Made by a program: the position numbers and the translations under genes. Of a stretch of DNA of 64,000 nt, positions 33,829-42,240 are shown piece by piece. The notes below the pieces were generated by a model, which had not been told where the DNA came from, searched no databases, and was given only the letters and a program-made list of their open reading frames with translations. Every line of letters starts with the position of its first letter. The stretch's first letter is position 1. The DNA is from Mycolicibacterium sp. ND9-15 (lineage in GTDB: Bacteria; Actinomycetota; Actinomycetes; Mycobacteriales; Mycobacteriaceae): assembly GCF_035918395.1 (NCBI RefSeq), contig NZ_CP142362.1, forward strand, positions 4,501,501 to 4,565,500, in the 5' to 3' direction.

Positions 33829-34941
33829 ATGAACCATGTCCTATCCGTACACACGCCCGACCTGTCCGCCTCACGTCGCCGCGCCGTCGGCCGGTATCAC
33901 CGCCGGCCTGCCACGCTGGTCGGCCGCACTCCAGTGCTGTGGATCGGTGCTCCGTTCAGCTCCGAAGAGCGGGGCTTTTGGGCCAAACTCGAGGGCTTCA
34001 ACCCCGGCGGGATGAAGGACCGTCCAGCCATGCACATGGTGGAGCGTGCCCTCGCCCGTGGCGATCTGCAGCCGGGTGGCCGGATCGTCGAATCCACCAG
34101 CGGCACACTCGGGCTGGGGCTTACGCTGGCGGGCACCGTATACGGGCATCCGGTGACGCTGGTCGCTGATCCCGGTATGGAACCGATTGTTCAACGAATG
34201 CTTTCGGCATACGGTGGGCAGGTGGATCTGGTGACCGAGCCGCACCCGCGGGGCGGTTGGCAGCAGGCGCGGCGCGATCGGGTGGCCGAGATCTTGGCCG
34301 GTGATCCGACCGCCTGGTATCCGGATCAGTACAACAATCCCGACAATGTCGACGCGTATCGGGGCTTAGCGCTGGAGTTGCAGAATCAGCTGGGGTCCAT
34401 TGACGTCTTGGTGTGCTCCGTGGGCACCGGCGGGCATTCGGCCGGCGTGGCGCGGGTGTTGCGCGAGTTTAATCCCGACTTGCAGCTGATCGGCGTGGAC
34501 ACCGTTGGTTCGACGATTTTTGGCCAGCCGGCAAGCACGCGGTTGATGCGCGGCCTGGGCTCGAGCATCTACCCCCGCAATGTGGATTACCGCGCATTCA
34601 ACGAGGTGCACTGGGTGGCGCCCGCGGAGGCGGTGTGGGCGTGCCGAACCTTGGCCGCCACCCACTACGCCAGCGGTGGGTGGAGTGTGGGGGCGGTCGC
34701 GCTGGTGGCCGGTTGGGCGGCGCGCACCTACCCGCAGGGTACAAAGATCGCCGCGGTGTTTCCCGACGGCCCGCAACGCTACTTCGACACCGTCTACAAC
34801 GACGACTACTGCCGGGCACACGGAATCCTGGCAGGCCCTCCAAGCGCAGAGCCCGCGGTCGTCGCGGAGCCCACAGAGTGCGTCGTGCAGTCGTGGACGC
34901 GGTGCGCGCGGGTGGTTGACCCCGTGGCGGTGGCGCGGTGA
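33829..34941 (+). CDS. cysK2: CysK2-type PLP-dependent cysteine synthase, copy 2
   Basis: 370 residues, closely related to copy 1 at 24900. Schiff-base Lys in NPGGMKDRPA, loop STSGTLGLGLTLAG, phosphate site SVGTGGHSAG, and the CysK2 tail FPDGPQRYFDTVYNDDYC. Order mmcO, lpqS, cysK2, MFS is the same as Rv0846c-Rv0849. Its stop overlaps the MFS GTG. CysK2 makes S-sulfocysteine, which may serve as a signalling or sulphur compound in redox stress; why it travels with copper genes is not settled. Confidence 0.92.
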   Translation: MNHVLSVHTPDLSASRRRAVGRYHRRPATLVGRTPVLWIGAPFSSEERGFWAKLEGFNPGGMKDRPAMHMVERALARGDLQPGGRIVESTSGTLGLGLTLAGTVYGHPVTLVADPGMEPIVQRMLSAYGGQVDLVTEPHPRGGWQQARRDRVAEILAGDPTAWYPDQYNNPDNVDAYRGLALELQNQLGSIDVLVCSVGTGGHSAGVARVLREFNPDLQLIGVDTVGSTIFGQPASTRLMRGLGSSIYPRNVDYRAFNEVHWVAPAEAVWACRTLAATHYASGGWSVGAVALVAGWAARTYPQGTKIAAVFPDGPQRYFDTVYNDDYCRAHGILAGPPSAEPAVVAEPTECVVQSWTRCARVVDPVAVAR

Positions 34942-36233
34942 GGGCAGTGGCCGCACAGTTCAGGAGTTTTGGTTGGCCGAGCCGGCTGCTGATGATCAAC
35001 CAGTTCGGTATCAACCTGGGCTTCTACATGCTGATGCCTTACTTGGCGGGATATCTGGCCGGCCCGTTGGGGCTCGCAGCATGGGCCGTCGGTCTGGTGC
35101 TGGGCGTGCGTAATTTCTCACAGCAGGGCATGTTCATCATCGGAGGCACGCTTGCTGACCGGTTGGGCTACAAACCGCTGATCGTGGCCGGATGCCTGCT
35201 GCGTACCGCAGGGTTCGGGTTGCTGGTCGTGGCCGAGTCACTGCCGATGGTGTTGATCGCCTCGGCGGCCACGGGCTTCGCCGGGGCATTGTTCAACCCG
35301 GCGGTACGCGCTTATTTGGCAGCCGATTCCGGTGATCGGCGCGTCGAGGCGTTCGCAGTGTTCAACATCTTTTACCAGGCGGGCATTCTGGCCGGTCCGC
35401 TGGCGGGACTGGCGCTGATGGCGCTCGACTTCCGCGTCACCGCGGCAGCGGCGGCGACAGTGTTCGCGCTACTGACCGTTGCCCAGTTGTTCGCCCTTCC
35501 CCAGCACAGCGCCACACTCAACGCCGAGAAGGCGTCCGTACTCGATGACTGGCGCGCCGTGGTGGCCAACCGATCCTTTCTGCTGTTCGCGGCGGCCATG
35601 ATCGGCTCCTACGTGTTGTCCTTCCAGGTATATCTCGCACTGCCGCTGCACGCAGCGATTCTGGCGCCAGACGCCGAAACGCTCTTGGTCGCCGCGGTGT
35701 TCGTGGTTTCTGGACTGGTCGCCGTGGGCGGACAACTGCGCATCACTCGCGTGTTCGGTGCACGATGGGGCGCGGGACGCTCACTAATCATTGGAACGCT
35801 CATTTTGGCCATCGCGTTCGTCCCGCTAGCCGTCGTTCCCGATAGTGGCCGGTTCGGCCTGGTGGCGTCCGCGATCGCCTTGCTCTCTGCCGCTGCGCTG
35901 CTGGCAGTCGGATCAGCAGCGGTATTTCCCTTCGAAATGGACACCGTGGTATCACTCGCCCAGAACCGGTTGGTCGCAACGCATTACGGCTTCTATAACA
36001 CCATCATCGGTGTCGGTATACTCGCCGGCAACTTGGGTACCGGTGCGCTGATGCAAGCCGCGCGCGATGCCGGCGCGCCAGAGCTGATCTGGGTAGCGCT
36101 GAGCCTAATTGGCGGGCTGACGGCATCAGCGCTCTTCTACCTTAATCGCAGCGGGCGACTGCAGCCGGTGCCGGTCAAAGCCGCCGCGGATCCGGGTCGA
36201 GTGACCTCGCCGGACCACCCTCCTGCGCAGTGA
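34938..36233 (+). CDS. MFS transporter (Rv0849 type)
   Basis: 431 residues, about 12 membrane helices. Starts at GTG overlapping the cysK2 stop. A characteristic MFS loop GGTLADRLGYKPLIVAG lies after helix 2. The next gene after cysK2 in M. tuberculosis (Rv0849) is also an MFS protein, so orthology by position is likely. It may export the CysK2 product or a metal-thiol compound; substrate is not known. The C-terminal tail is short and polar. Confidence 0.9.
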   Translation: MRAVAAQFRSFGWPSRLLMINQFGINLGFYMLMPYLAGYLAGPLGLAAWAVGLVLGVRNFSQQGMFIIGGTLADRLGYKPLIVAGCLLRTAGFGLLVVAESLPMVLIASAATGFAGALFNPAVRAYLAADSGDRRVEAFAVFNIFYQAGILAGPLAGLALMALDFRVTAAAAATVFALLTVAQLFALPQHSATLNAEKASVLDDWRAVVANRSFLLFAAAMIGSYVLSFQVYLALPLHAAILAPDAETLLVAAVFVVSGLVAVGGQLRITRVFGARWGAGRSLIIGTLILAIAFVPLAVVPDSGRFGLVASAIALLSAAALLAVGSAAVFPFEMDTVVSLAQNRLVATHYGFYNTIIGVGILAGNLGTGALMQAARDAGAPELIWVALSLIGGLTASALFYLNRSGRLQPVPVKAAADPGRVTSPDHPPAQ

Positions 36234-36400
36234 CTGACCGGGCGTCACGGTGCGGGCCCTTGCGTGAACTTCCGCCGCCATCGCGGATCTTCTCAGAAAA
36301 GTTGGAAGTAGCTGTTTCAAAAGCATTCTCATCGTGATCCAACCGTGCCCGCAGGCCCAGTATGGCTGTCAATCTTTGAGGTACGTTGACTAGTAACTAC

Positions 36401-36422
36401 TGATCTACTACGTAGTAGATCA
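36401..36422. promoter_or_regulatory. 22-bp perfect palindrome, probable BlaI-type operator
   Basis: Half-site TGATCTACTAC (36401-36411), with the exact complement to 36422. TACTAC/GTAGTA cores resemble BlaI/MecI/CopY-type operators. It lies 35 bp upstream of the small secreted protein gene; a BlaI-type regulator is encoded at 37880. Binding is inferred. Confidence 0.65.
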
Positions 36423-36456
36423 TGATGGCTGGTCCAGCGGCGAATTGGGAGTGGGC

Positions 36457-36756
36457 ATGGCTACATTGGCAAAGACGGCAACAATAGTCGCCGGTATCAC
36501 CACCGCGGCCATGTTGGTCGCCGCGCCGGCACCCGCTGCCCCCGCCGGTCCTGGATCCGCGCAAGATACAGTGAAAAGCCTTGAGGACAGCGGATATAAG
36601 GTCATTGTGAGCAAGTCGGGATCCGCGCCCCTCACCAAGTGTGCCGTGAGCTCGATTCGGCCGGGACGTGACGTCACCGAGATGCGCAGAGACATGCGCG
36701 ACCGCACCGTGCAGCGGGTGGTGTACAGGACAATGTACGTCGACGTCACCTGCTAG
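36457..36756 (+). CDS. small secreted protein, second member
   Basis: 99 residues from the ATG at 36457 (GGGAG six bases upstream). Signal peptide TATIVAGITTAAMLVAAPAP, mature part AQDTVKSLEDSGYKVIVSKS then GSAPLTKCAVSSIRPG and a final DVTC; two Cys could form a disulphide. The DSGYKVIVSKSG pattern is like small PASTA-like secreted proteins of mycobacteria. Related to 30173-30607. A perfect palindrome sits just before it, so BlaI-type control is likely. Confidence 0.78.
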   Translation: MATLAKTATIVAGITTAAMLVAAPAPAAPAGPGSAQDTVKSLEDSGYKVIVSKSGSAPLTKCAVSSIRPGRDVTEMRRDMRDRTVQRVVYRTMYVDVTC

Positions 36757-36915
36757 GAGAGGCCGCGCTGCGGCGACGTGGCTAGCGGCCGATCGACCAA
36801 TGCACACAAGGGTGTCGTGGCCGGGCTGACCCGTGAGATCAACGCAAGGATGTATGACGTTCGAGCGCGTGGTCCAACCGTGTGGCAGGGGAGGTTCGTC
36901 GCGGACCGTTTAGAG

Positions 36916-36939
36916 CTACTATACGTAGTACGTACGTAG
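36916..36939. promoter_or_regulatory. overlapping TAC/GTA dyads upstream of ldtA
   Basis: CTACTATACGTAGTACGTAC and GTAG follow one another; dyads CTAC-TATAC-GTAG (36916-36928) and the overlapping ACTA-TACG-TAGT (36918-36929) are present. It is 50 bp before the ldtA start. Same class as 36401-36422. Confidence 0.55.
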
Positions 36940-36989
36940 AGTACCGTTTGTGGCGCACGCCGCGGTTGAACGAAGGTGGTGAAGGTTAG

Positions 36990-37730
36990 TTGCGATGGCT
37001 CCTAACCACGGCAGCCGTGGTGGCTGCTTTCCTGACGCCGTCGGCGGGCACGCCAGCCGCCGAAGCTGCGGCCACCGAGACTTTCGGCGTGATTCGCGTC
37101 CTTCCGGGTCCCGGTGAGGTGGTCGGGGTCGCCCACCCAGTGGTGGTGGAGTTCATTGCGCCCGTCGTCAATAGGAAGGCCGCCGAACGCACGGTTGCAA
37201 TCACCACTTCGCAGTCGATGACCGGTGAATTCACATGGCTCGACGATGCAACGTTGGAGTGGATGCCGACCGGCTATTGGCCGGCCCACGATAGGATCGA
37301 AGTGCGGGCTGGCGGGTTGAAGACCGAGTTCAGCACCGGTGCTGCGGTGGTCAGTATCGCTGACATCGATGCGCACACATTCACCGTCGAAGTCGACGGC
37401 GAGGTGGTCCGTGAAATGCCGGCGTCACTGGGTAAACCCGGTTTCGAAACACCTGTCGGTGACTTCACGGTGTTGGAGAAGCAGCGCAACGTCGTGTTCG
37501 ACTCACGCACCATCGGTATTCCGGTTGACGACCCGGAGGGCTACCTTATCGACGGCGAATTCGGCGTGCGGGTGACATGGGGAGGTGTCTACGTGCACTC
37601 GGCCCCCTGGTCGGTCGATGCGCAGGGAGCGGCCAATGTCAGCCACGGCTGCATCAACCTCAGCCCGGAAAACGCCGAGTGGTATTTCGACATGGTGCGA
37701 GTAGGGGATCCCGTCACCGTTCAGGCGTAG
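36990..37730 (+). CDS. ldtA: L,D-transpeptidase, LdtMt1 type
   Basis: 246 residues, close to the 251 of LdtMt1. TTG start with GAAGG upstream; signal peptide RWLLTTAAVVAAFLTPSAGT. One Ig-like domain (GEVVGVAHPVVVEFIAPVVN), then the YkuD domain with VYVHSAPWSVDAQGAANVSH followed by GCINLS (His and catalytic Cys). Makes 3-3 peptidoglycan cross-links in the periplasm; LdtMt1 and LdtMt2 are known copper-inhibited enzymes, and carbapenem targets. Next to a BlaI/M56 pair and behind TAC/GTA dyads, so probably induced with it. Confidence 0.93.
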   Translation: MRWLLTTAAVVAAFLTPSAGTPAAEAAATETFGVIRVLPGPGEVVGVAHPVVVEFIAPVVNRKAAERTVAITTSQSMTGEFTWLDDATLEWMPTGYWPAHDRIEVRAGGLKTEFSTGAAVVSIADIDAHTFTVEVDGEVVREMPASLGKPGFETPVGDFTVLEKQRNVVFDSRTIGIPVDDPEGYLIDGEFGVRVTWGGVYVHSAPWSVDAQGAANVSHGCINLSPENAEWYFDMVRVGDPVTVQA

Positions 37731-37879
37731 CGGGTCGCGCCGATCCAGCGTGAGTTGACGCCGTTTCGGCGACAGCGGCCACCCCTGCGCATTTCTGTGC
37801 GCCCTGCTTCAGCGCTTGTTGAATCGCGCGTATGCCATGGTGGCCGGTAAGCTCATCGTCGAACAGTGGAGGTTCAACG

Positions 37880-38266
37880 GTGCGGGTGCGCGGTTTCGGT
37901 GAGTTGGAAGCGGTCATCATGGAACGCGTGTGGGACTACGGTCCTGAGGCGTCGATGACGGTTCGCGAGATTTTCGAGCAACTGGCCGCCGAACGGCAAA
38001 TCGCCTACACCACGGTGATGTCCACCATGGACAATCTGTATACCAAAGGCTGGCTGGCCCGCGAACGCGACGGTAGGGCGTATCGCTACTGGGCAACACT
38101 GTCGCGCGAGCAGCACACGGCACGGTTGATGCGCGATGCCCTCAAGGGCGGGGGGCGGTCTGACCTGGTGCTGAGCCACTTCATCGAGCAGATCGGTCCC
38201 CGGGAATCTGAGCGGCTGCGCACGGCGTTGCGGCGGCTGCCCAAGAAGCGGACAGGTAAACGGTGA
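37880..38266 (+). CDS. blaI: BlaI/MecI/CopY-family repressor
   Basis: 128 residues from the GTG at 37880 (GGAGG seven bases upstream). Winged HTH: GFGELEAVIMERVWDYGPEA, TVREIFEQLAAERQIAYTTV, MSTMDNLYTKGWLARERDGR and AYRYWAT, then a dimerisation helix. This matches the M. tuberculosis BlaI (Rv1846c) type. Stop overlaps the GTG of the M56 peptidase. It probably binds the TAC/GTA dyads upstream of ldtA and the secreted protein and is inactivated through the membrane peptidase. Confidence 0.9.
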   Translation: MRVRGFGELEAVIMERVWDYGPEASMTVREIFEQLAAERQIAYTTVMSTMDNLYTKGWLARERDGRAYRYWATLSREQHTARLMRDALKGGGRSDLVLSHFIEQIGPRESERLRTALRRLPKKRTGKR

Positions 38267-39201
38267 GCGTCGCTGCGTGTCTGCTGCTCTACAGCTTCGT
38301 GGTGTGCGTGGTCGGCCCGCCGATTTTGCGTCGGCTCACCCGTGAAGGGCATGCTCCTCGCTACGGTGTGGCGGCATGGCTGACTGCCATCGGCAGTGTG
38401 CTTATCAGCTGGTTGATGGCCGCAGTGCTCATCGTCGGGGACCTTGTCACCGGCGGCGAACACCGCAACGGTGTGGTGGCGTCGTGTCTTGCCGTGTTGT
38501 GCGACGTGCTGACTGGGTATGCCGGTCGCATCCCTCAAGTACTGTTGCTCGCCGCTGCAGCCGCCGGTGTCATCGCCGCGTCGCTCGCCGGTGCCCGAAT
38601 TGCCCGCGCTCTTGCTCGCCTGCGGGCAGGGGCGCTCGAGCACGCTGACGGGGTGCGGTTGGTAGGTCGGCCGGTTGGCCAGGACGTGTTCGTGATCGAT
38701 GCTTCCGAGCGTGCCGCCTACTGCGTATCGGGTCGCCCACCGGTCATTGTGGTGACGACCGGTGCGCTGGCGGCCCTGGACGACGATCAGCTGGGCGCCG
38801 TGCTCGCACACGAGCGCGCTCATCTGGCGGGACGCCATCATCAAGTGATAGCCGCCCTCCGCAGTCTGGCGGTGGTCTTCCCGAAACTCTCGCTGATGAC
38901 ACAGGGTGCCACTGAGGTCTCGCGGATACTGGAGATGTGTGCCGACGACGCGGCGGCCCGTCGATTCGGTCACCGCGCGCTGCTGTTGGGATTGATGTCA
39001 CTGGCCGGAGCAGCGCCGGCAGGGTCACTGGGGGCGGCCGATGTGGCGGTGCTCAGCAGGGCCGAACGTCTGGCGGTTCCTGCAACACCGCCGACGCAGA
39101 TACGCGCCCGGGCAGCGTTGACTAGCGCATCGACGCTGATGGCCGGCGGACCGTTGCTTATTCTTGCGTTGATGGCATCGGGCACGCTGATGTGCGGTTA
39201 G
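38263..39201 (+). CDS. M56 (BlaR1-type) membrane metallopeptidase
   Basis: 312 residues from a GTG overlapping the blaI stop. Membrane helices near 1-20, 35-60, 80-110 and at the end; zinc-protease motif HERAH (AVLAHERAHLAGRHHQVIAA) with a distal Glu in EMCADDAAARRFGH. No penicillin-binding sensor domain is present, as in actinobacterial BlaR-like proteins (Rv1845c). It probably cleaves BlaI in response to an envelope signal. Confidence 0.9.
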   Translation: MSVAACLLLYSFVVCVVGPPILRRLTREGHAPRYGVAAWLTAIGSVLISWLMAAVLIVGDLVTGGEHRNGVVASCLAVLCDVLTGYAGRIPQVLLLAAAAAGVIAASLAGARIARALARLRAGALEHADGVRLVGRPVGQDVFVIDASERAAYCVSGRPPVIVVTTGALAALDDDQLGAVLAHERAHLAGRHHQVIAALRSLAVVFPKLSLMTQGATEVSRILEMCADDAAARRFGHRALLLGLMSLAGAAPAGSLGAADVAVLSRAERLAVPATPPTQIRARAALTSASTLMAGGPLLILALMASGTLMCG

Positions 39202-39629
39202 CTCCAGGAATGTCGCGCAAGCATGAGACCAGAGGATCGGTGTGGCCGCCGACCGCGCGCTGGCCTGGTAGTAGGGCAAACCGCGTGGCCGGTGGCTGCT
39301 CCGGCGAACATGTGCGGCCCGTCCGACGCAGGCCCGCAACCGATTTTAGCTCTGTCAAGCGTTGTTCAGCCGACATCATCGCCAACTCGGATGCAGACAA
39401 GTTAGAACTCTGCGGAGTCCGACATTGTCCTACTAAGACGGCCAGTAGAAGATCACGGTATCCGACTCGACCGCCGGACACGCGACCGCGAACGGGCTGG
39501 CGACAGCGCCACCGGCCACACGGCGGCCCACAGAAGGAGTTGTGATCTCTCGCCCGGAGCACGGACATGCTGACCGACACCTCGAACGGCTCGGACACCA
39601 CGCCCCTCAGATACAGAGTCCTATCCCGA
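39202..39629. other. degenerate spacer, no supported gene
   Basis: About 430 bases. No complete gene; a minus-strand stretch near 39360-39430 reads NLSASELAMMSAEQRLTELK, possibly the start of a lost small gene. Leads into the ATPase remnant. Confidence 0.35.
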
Positions 39630-40015
39630 GCGAACACGACCCCCAGTCCGGACACGGCGAACACTTGGCCTACGTCGCTTAAGATAGCCCGGGCTCGGGC
39701 CATGACCGCCATGGCGGCACGGGGACGTCCGGGGATGTGTTGCGCGGCAGGTTCTCTGGGGCAGCCTGATTTTGTCCGTACCGGTGGTGCTGTTCAGCCA
39801 CATGGTCGCCGAACTGTTCGGCTACCTCGGATGGCGGGCAGCGTGGTGTCGCGTGGATCGCACCGAATCTGGGGCACGCTTATCCGTCTCCGGCGGTATG
39901 CCTTTATCTCACCGGCGGGTGGGCCCGAGCTGAAGTCCGTCGCCCGGGGATGATGCTGCTGATCGGTATCGCGTCAGCGTCGCGTTCATCGCGTCGGTGT
40001 GGTGCAGGCTAACTG
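39630..40015 (+). pseudogene. remnant of the N-terminal part of a CopB-type ATPase gene
   Basis: The DNA matches the 5' part of the intact ATPase at 56089. In pieces it reads a VLFSHMVAELFGYL stretch, then a LTGGWARAEVRRPGMM-like stretch, then a LLIGIASASRSS-like stretch, corresponding to VVFSHMIAELFGY, LTGGWAELKSRRPGMMLLIA of that gene. Frameshifts and deletions break it, and nothing after the second membrane helix remains. It precedes the copper-storage protein and a broken copZ, so a copper export operon once stood here. Confidence 0.7.
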
Positions 40016-40262
40016 GCGTATCGCGTCCCGGTATCCAAGCCGCCGGCGTTCGATGCAGGCCGATGCGGCGCGCGGGGTACTTGTCGACGGCACGCCCTTG
40101 CCCTACGCTTGGCCTACGGAGTTTCACCGTAGATGTGTGGGGTATGCGCCTGTCGTCCATGAGTTGTGGCTGTGCCGTCAGGCTGGCCGCGGTCACACGG
40201 ATAGCCGCGTCTTGATGAAACCTCGCGGCACAACACCTGACAACAGTGATGGAGTGAGGCAA

Positions 40263-40670
40263 ATGAGCACCGCGGCTGAAATGCTGGAAACCTACCCGCA
40301 GGATCTCGGCGGCATCGACCGTGCGGCATTGACGGCGTGCATCGAGGCGTGTATCGAATGCGCACAGGCATGTACCGCATGCGCAGATGCCTGTCTGAGT
40401 GAACAATCGGTCCAAGAGCTGACCACCTGCATTCGCACCAACCTCGATTGTGCAGATCTGTGTGAGACGACGGGTCGGGTGCTTTCGCGCCACACCGGCT
40501 ACGATGCCAATCTGACCCGTTCGGTGTTGCAGGCCTGCGCCACGGCGTGTCAGTCCTGTGGCGATGAATGCGCTAGGCATGCCGAGCACCACGAGCACTG
40601 CCGAATCTGCTCCGAGGTGTGTCGGCGTTGCGGGCAGGCGTGCGAACAGCTGCTCTCATCGCTGGGCTGA
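40263..40670 (+). CDS. four-helix-bundle copper-storage protein (Csp, DUF326)
   Basis: 135 residues with 18 Cys, arranged in CxxxC/CxxC ladders (CIEACIECAQACTACADACL, then LDCADLC, ACATACQSCGDEC, HCRICSEVCRRCGQAC). This is the Csp signature: Cys line the core of a four-helix bundle and bind many Cu(I). No signal peptide, so it is a cytosolic store. ATG at 40263 follows GTGAGG. It survives between two broken copper genes. Confidence 0.92.
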   Translation: MSTAAEMLETYPQDLGGIDRAALTACIEACIECAQACTACADACLSEQSVQELTTCIRTNLDCADLCETTGRVLSRHTGYDANLTRSVLQACATACQSCGDECARHAEHHEHCRICSEVCRRCGQACEQLLSSLG

Positions 40671-40838
40671 TCGCTGCGAAGCCTCCCGAGGGTAGCCAGC
40701 CTGCCGATGGCATCGTTGGCTTCTGTGATTCAGTATGGGCCCGGCCCGCTTCTGCGGCATGACACGCAGAGCCTGACCTGCCCCGGTTTCCTAAACGAAG
40801 TGAGCTGGCCGATCGTCCCCATGAGGAGGAATACACCA

Positions 40839-41050
40839 ATGGCCACAGCGGAATACGCGTCTCCGGGATGACATGCGGTCACTGTGAGATGTCGGTCCGC
40901 GAGGAAGTCAGATCCCTCGGCGGCGTCAAGCATGTCGAGGTGAGCGCTGCCACCGGCGAACTGGTCGTCACCAGTGAGGAGCCCATCGCCGATGCGGCCA
41001 TAATGGCGGCCGTAGACGAGTCCGGATATACCGCCGTGCGGATGACATGA
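40839..41050 (+). pseudogene. frameshifted copper chaperone (CopZ/HMA domain)
   Basis: ATG at 40839 with GAGGAGG upstream starts ATAEYA, then hits a stop; the +1 frame continues VSGMTCGHCEMSVREEVRSL and GGVKHVEVSAATGELVVTSE to DESGYTAVRMT, a full ~68-residue HMA domain with GMTCGHC. One missing C between 40854 and 40860 explains it. An internal start at 40868 would lack the first strand. Unless the sequence has an error here, the gene is inactive. Confidence 0.8.
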
Positions 41051-41658
41051 GTACCGTCCAGGTAGTGTCCACAGCGGCGGCACGCCACGATGGCACACTC
41101 AGCCGAAACCAGCCCAGGTGCTGACGCGGGTGGCGCTTACTTATTGACAAGCGTCGAGAACGGCAGCTCTCTGGCACGGCTCCCCATGGCGATTCAGGGA
41201 GGCTGCAACCGCTCGAATGGCGCCGGGGGCGGGTGACGCTCCGGACGCTTCCAGCGCCCTTCGAAAGCCGCCTCGGTATCTGCAGCCGTGGCAGTTTGCC
41301 ACGAACGACACGGCTATACGCGAACTTTCGGTATCTGTCTCAGGAAGTACTTTCGCTATCTACTATTTAGGTTAGTATGTGTCGGGGCGGCTGGGGCGCC
41401 GGTCCGATCTCCCTAGCTCGGGTGGCGCCTCAGTCGTTCCTTACATGCCAGCCGGCGCTGATGCGAGGGCCGTCGAGGTCACGAGAAGCATTGTCGCTCT
41501 TGCCTGTCGGTGCAAATCTGAACCGGGTCCCTTCGCCTCGAAGTTCATGCGACCGATTACTGGACGCCTTCCGCGTGCGGTGCCGCATCTGGTAAGCATG
41601 GTCGTAGAAGTACGTAGCAGCTGCGTATGCCTGCGGCGGCGTAAAGAATGGACAGGCA
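41051..41658. other. long upstream region of the MPT63-like gene
   Basis: About 600 bases without a supported gene. It contains the TACTA/TAGTA dyad at 41361-41377 and, closer to the gene, GTACGTAGCAGCTGCGTATG (41612-41631), a looser member of the same class. Confidence 0.4.
41361..41377. promoter_or_regulatory. TACTA-N7-TAGTA dyad
   Basis: TACTA (41361-41365) and TAGTA (41373-41377). Member of the TAC/GTA class, 282 bp before the MPT63-like gene. Confidence 0.4.
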
Positions 41659-42240
41659 GTGCGAAATATCGTGATTGTGATGGCGGCGGCCGCAGCGATG
41701 ATGCTGTTGGTGGGCACCGGCATACCAGCCGCGTTTGCAGCGGCGAAGTGTCCTCACATGTTCGGCTCCCAACAGCGAGTGGCTGACGCCGGTGCGCCGG
41801 TGGTGCAAGAGTGGACAGCCATCGATCTGCAGCGAGGCGCCGACCTCCTGCCTGGATATTCGGCAGTCGGCAAGCTGTGGGAGGCAGGCGTGTCGGTGAG
41901 CGCCATGAACGGAGCGGTCACACCGATCATCCCCAATTTTCAGGCCGTATCGCGTTCCGGCGTCCGGTATCCGGCGCTCTGGCAGGTGCCCAGCCCCAAC
42001 GGAATCCCCAGTACGACCCTTGCAGACGGACAGACCTCGACGGGCAAACTGTACTTCGACGTCACCGCTGACGACCCTGTTGCCCTGATCTATACCACCG
42101 GCACGCCACGACCTGTGATGATGTGGTGCTGCAGCGGACCCATGCTCGACATGCAAATGGGGCCGGGCATGCAGATGGGCGATTGCCAGTGTAAGGAATC
42201 GGCAACGCCGTGTGCGTGCTGCGAACTCCAGGCGACCTAG
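41659..42240 (+). CDS. secreted MPT63/DUF1942-type protein with Cys/Met-rich tail
   Basis: 193 residues from a GTG. Signal peptide VIVMAAAAAMMLLVGTGIPA. The middle (about 45-150) is an MPT63-like beta-sandwich: VQEWTAIDLQRGADLLPGYS, VGKLWEAGVSVSAMNGAVTP and STGKLYFDVTADDP. The last ~42 residues are unusual: VMMWCCSGPMLDMQMGPGMQ and then CQCKESATPCACCELQ, with seven Cys and six Met. Normal MPT63 has no such tail. It would be a secreted soft-metal binder; the fold assignment is by eye. Confidence 0.75.
   Translation: MRNIVIVMAAAAAMMLLVGTGIPAAFAAAKCPHMFGSQQRVADAGAPVVQEWTAIDLQRGADLLPGYSAVGKLWEAGVSVSAMNGAVTPIIPNFQAVSRSGVRYPALWQVPSPNGIPSTTLADGQTSTGKLYFDVTADDPVALIYTTGTPRPVMMWCCSGPMLDMQMGPGMQMGDCQCKESATPCACCELQAT

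Noticed and set aside
39158..39712. 184-codon minus-strand open frame
   Set aside because: Overlaps the end of the M56 peptidase gene and the ATPase remnant; composition is not protein-like.
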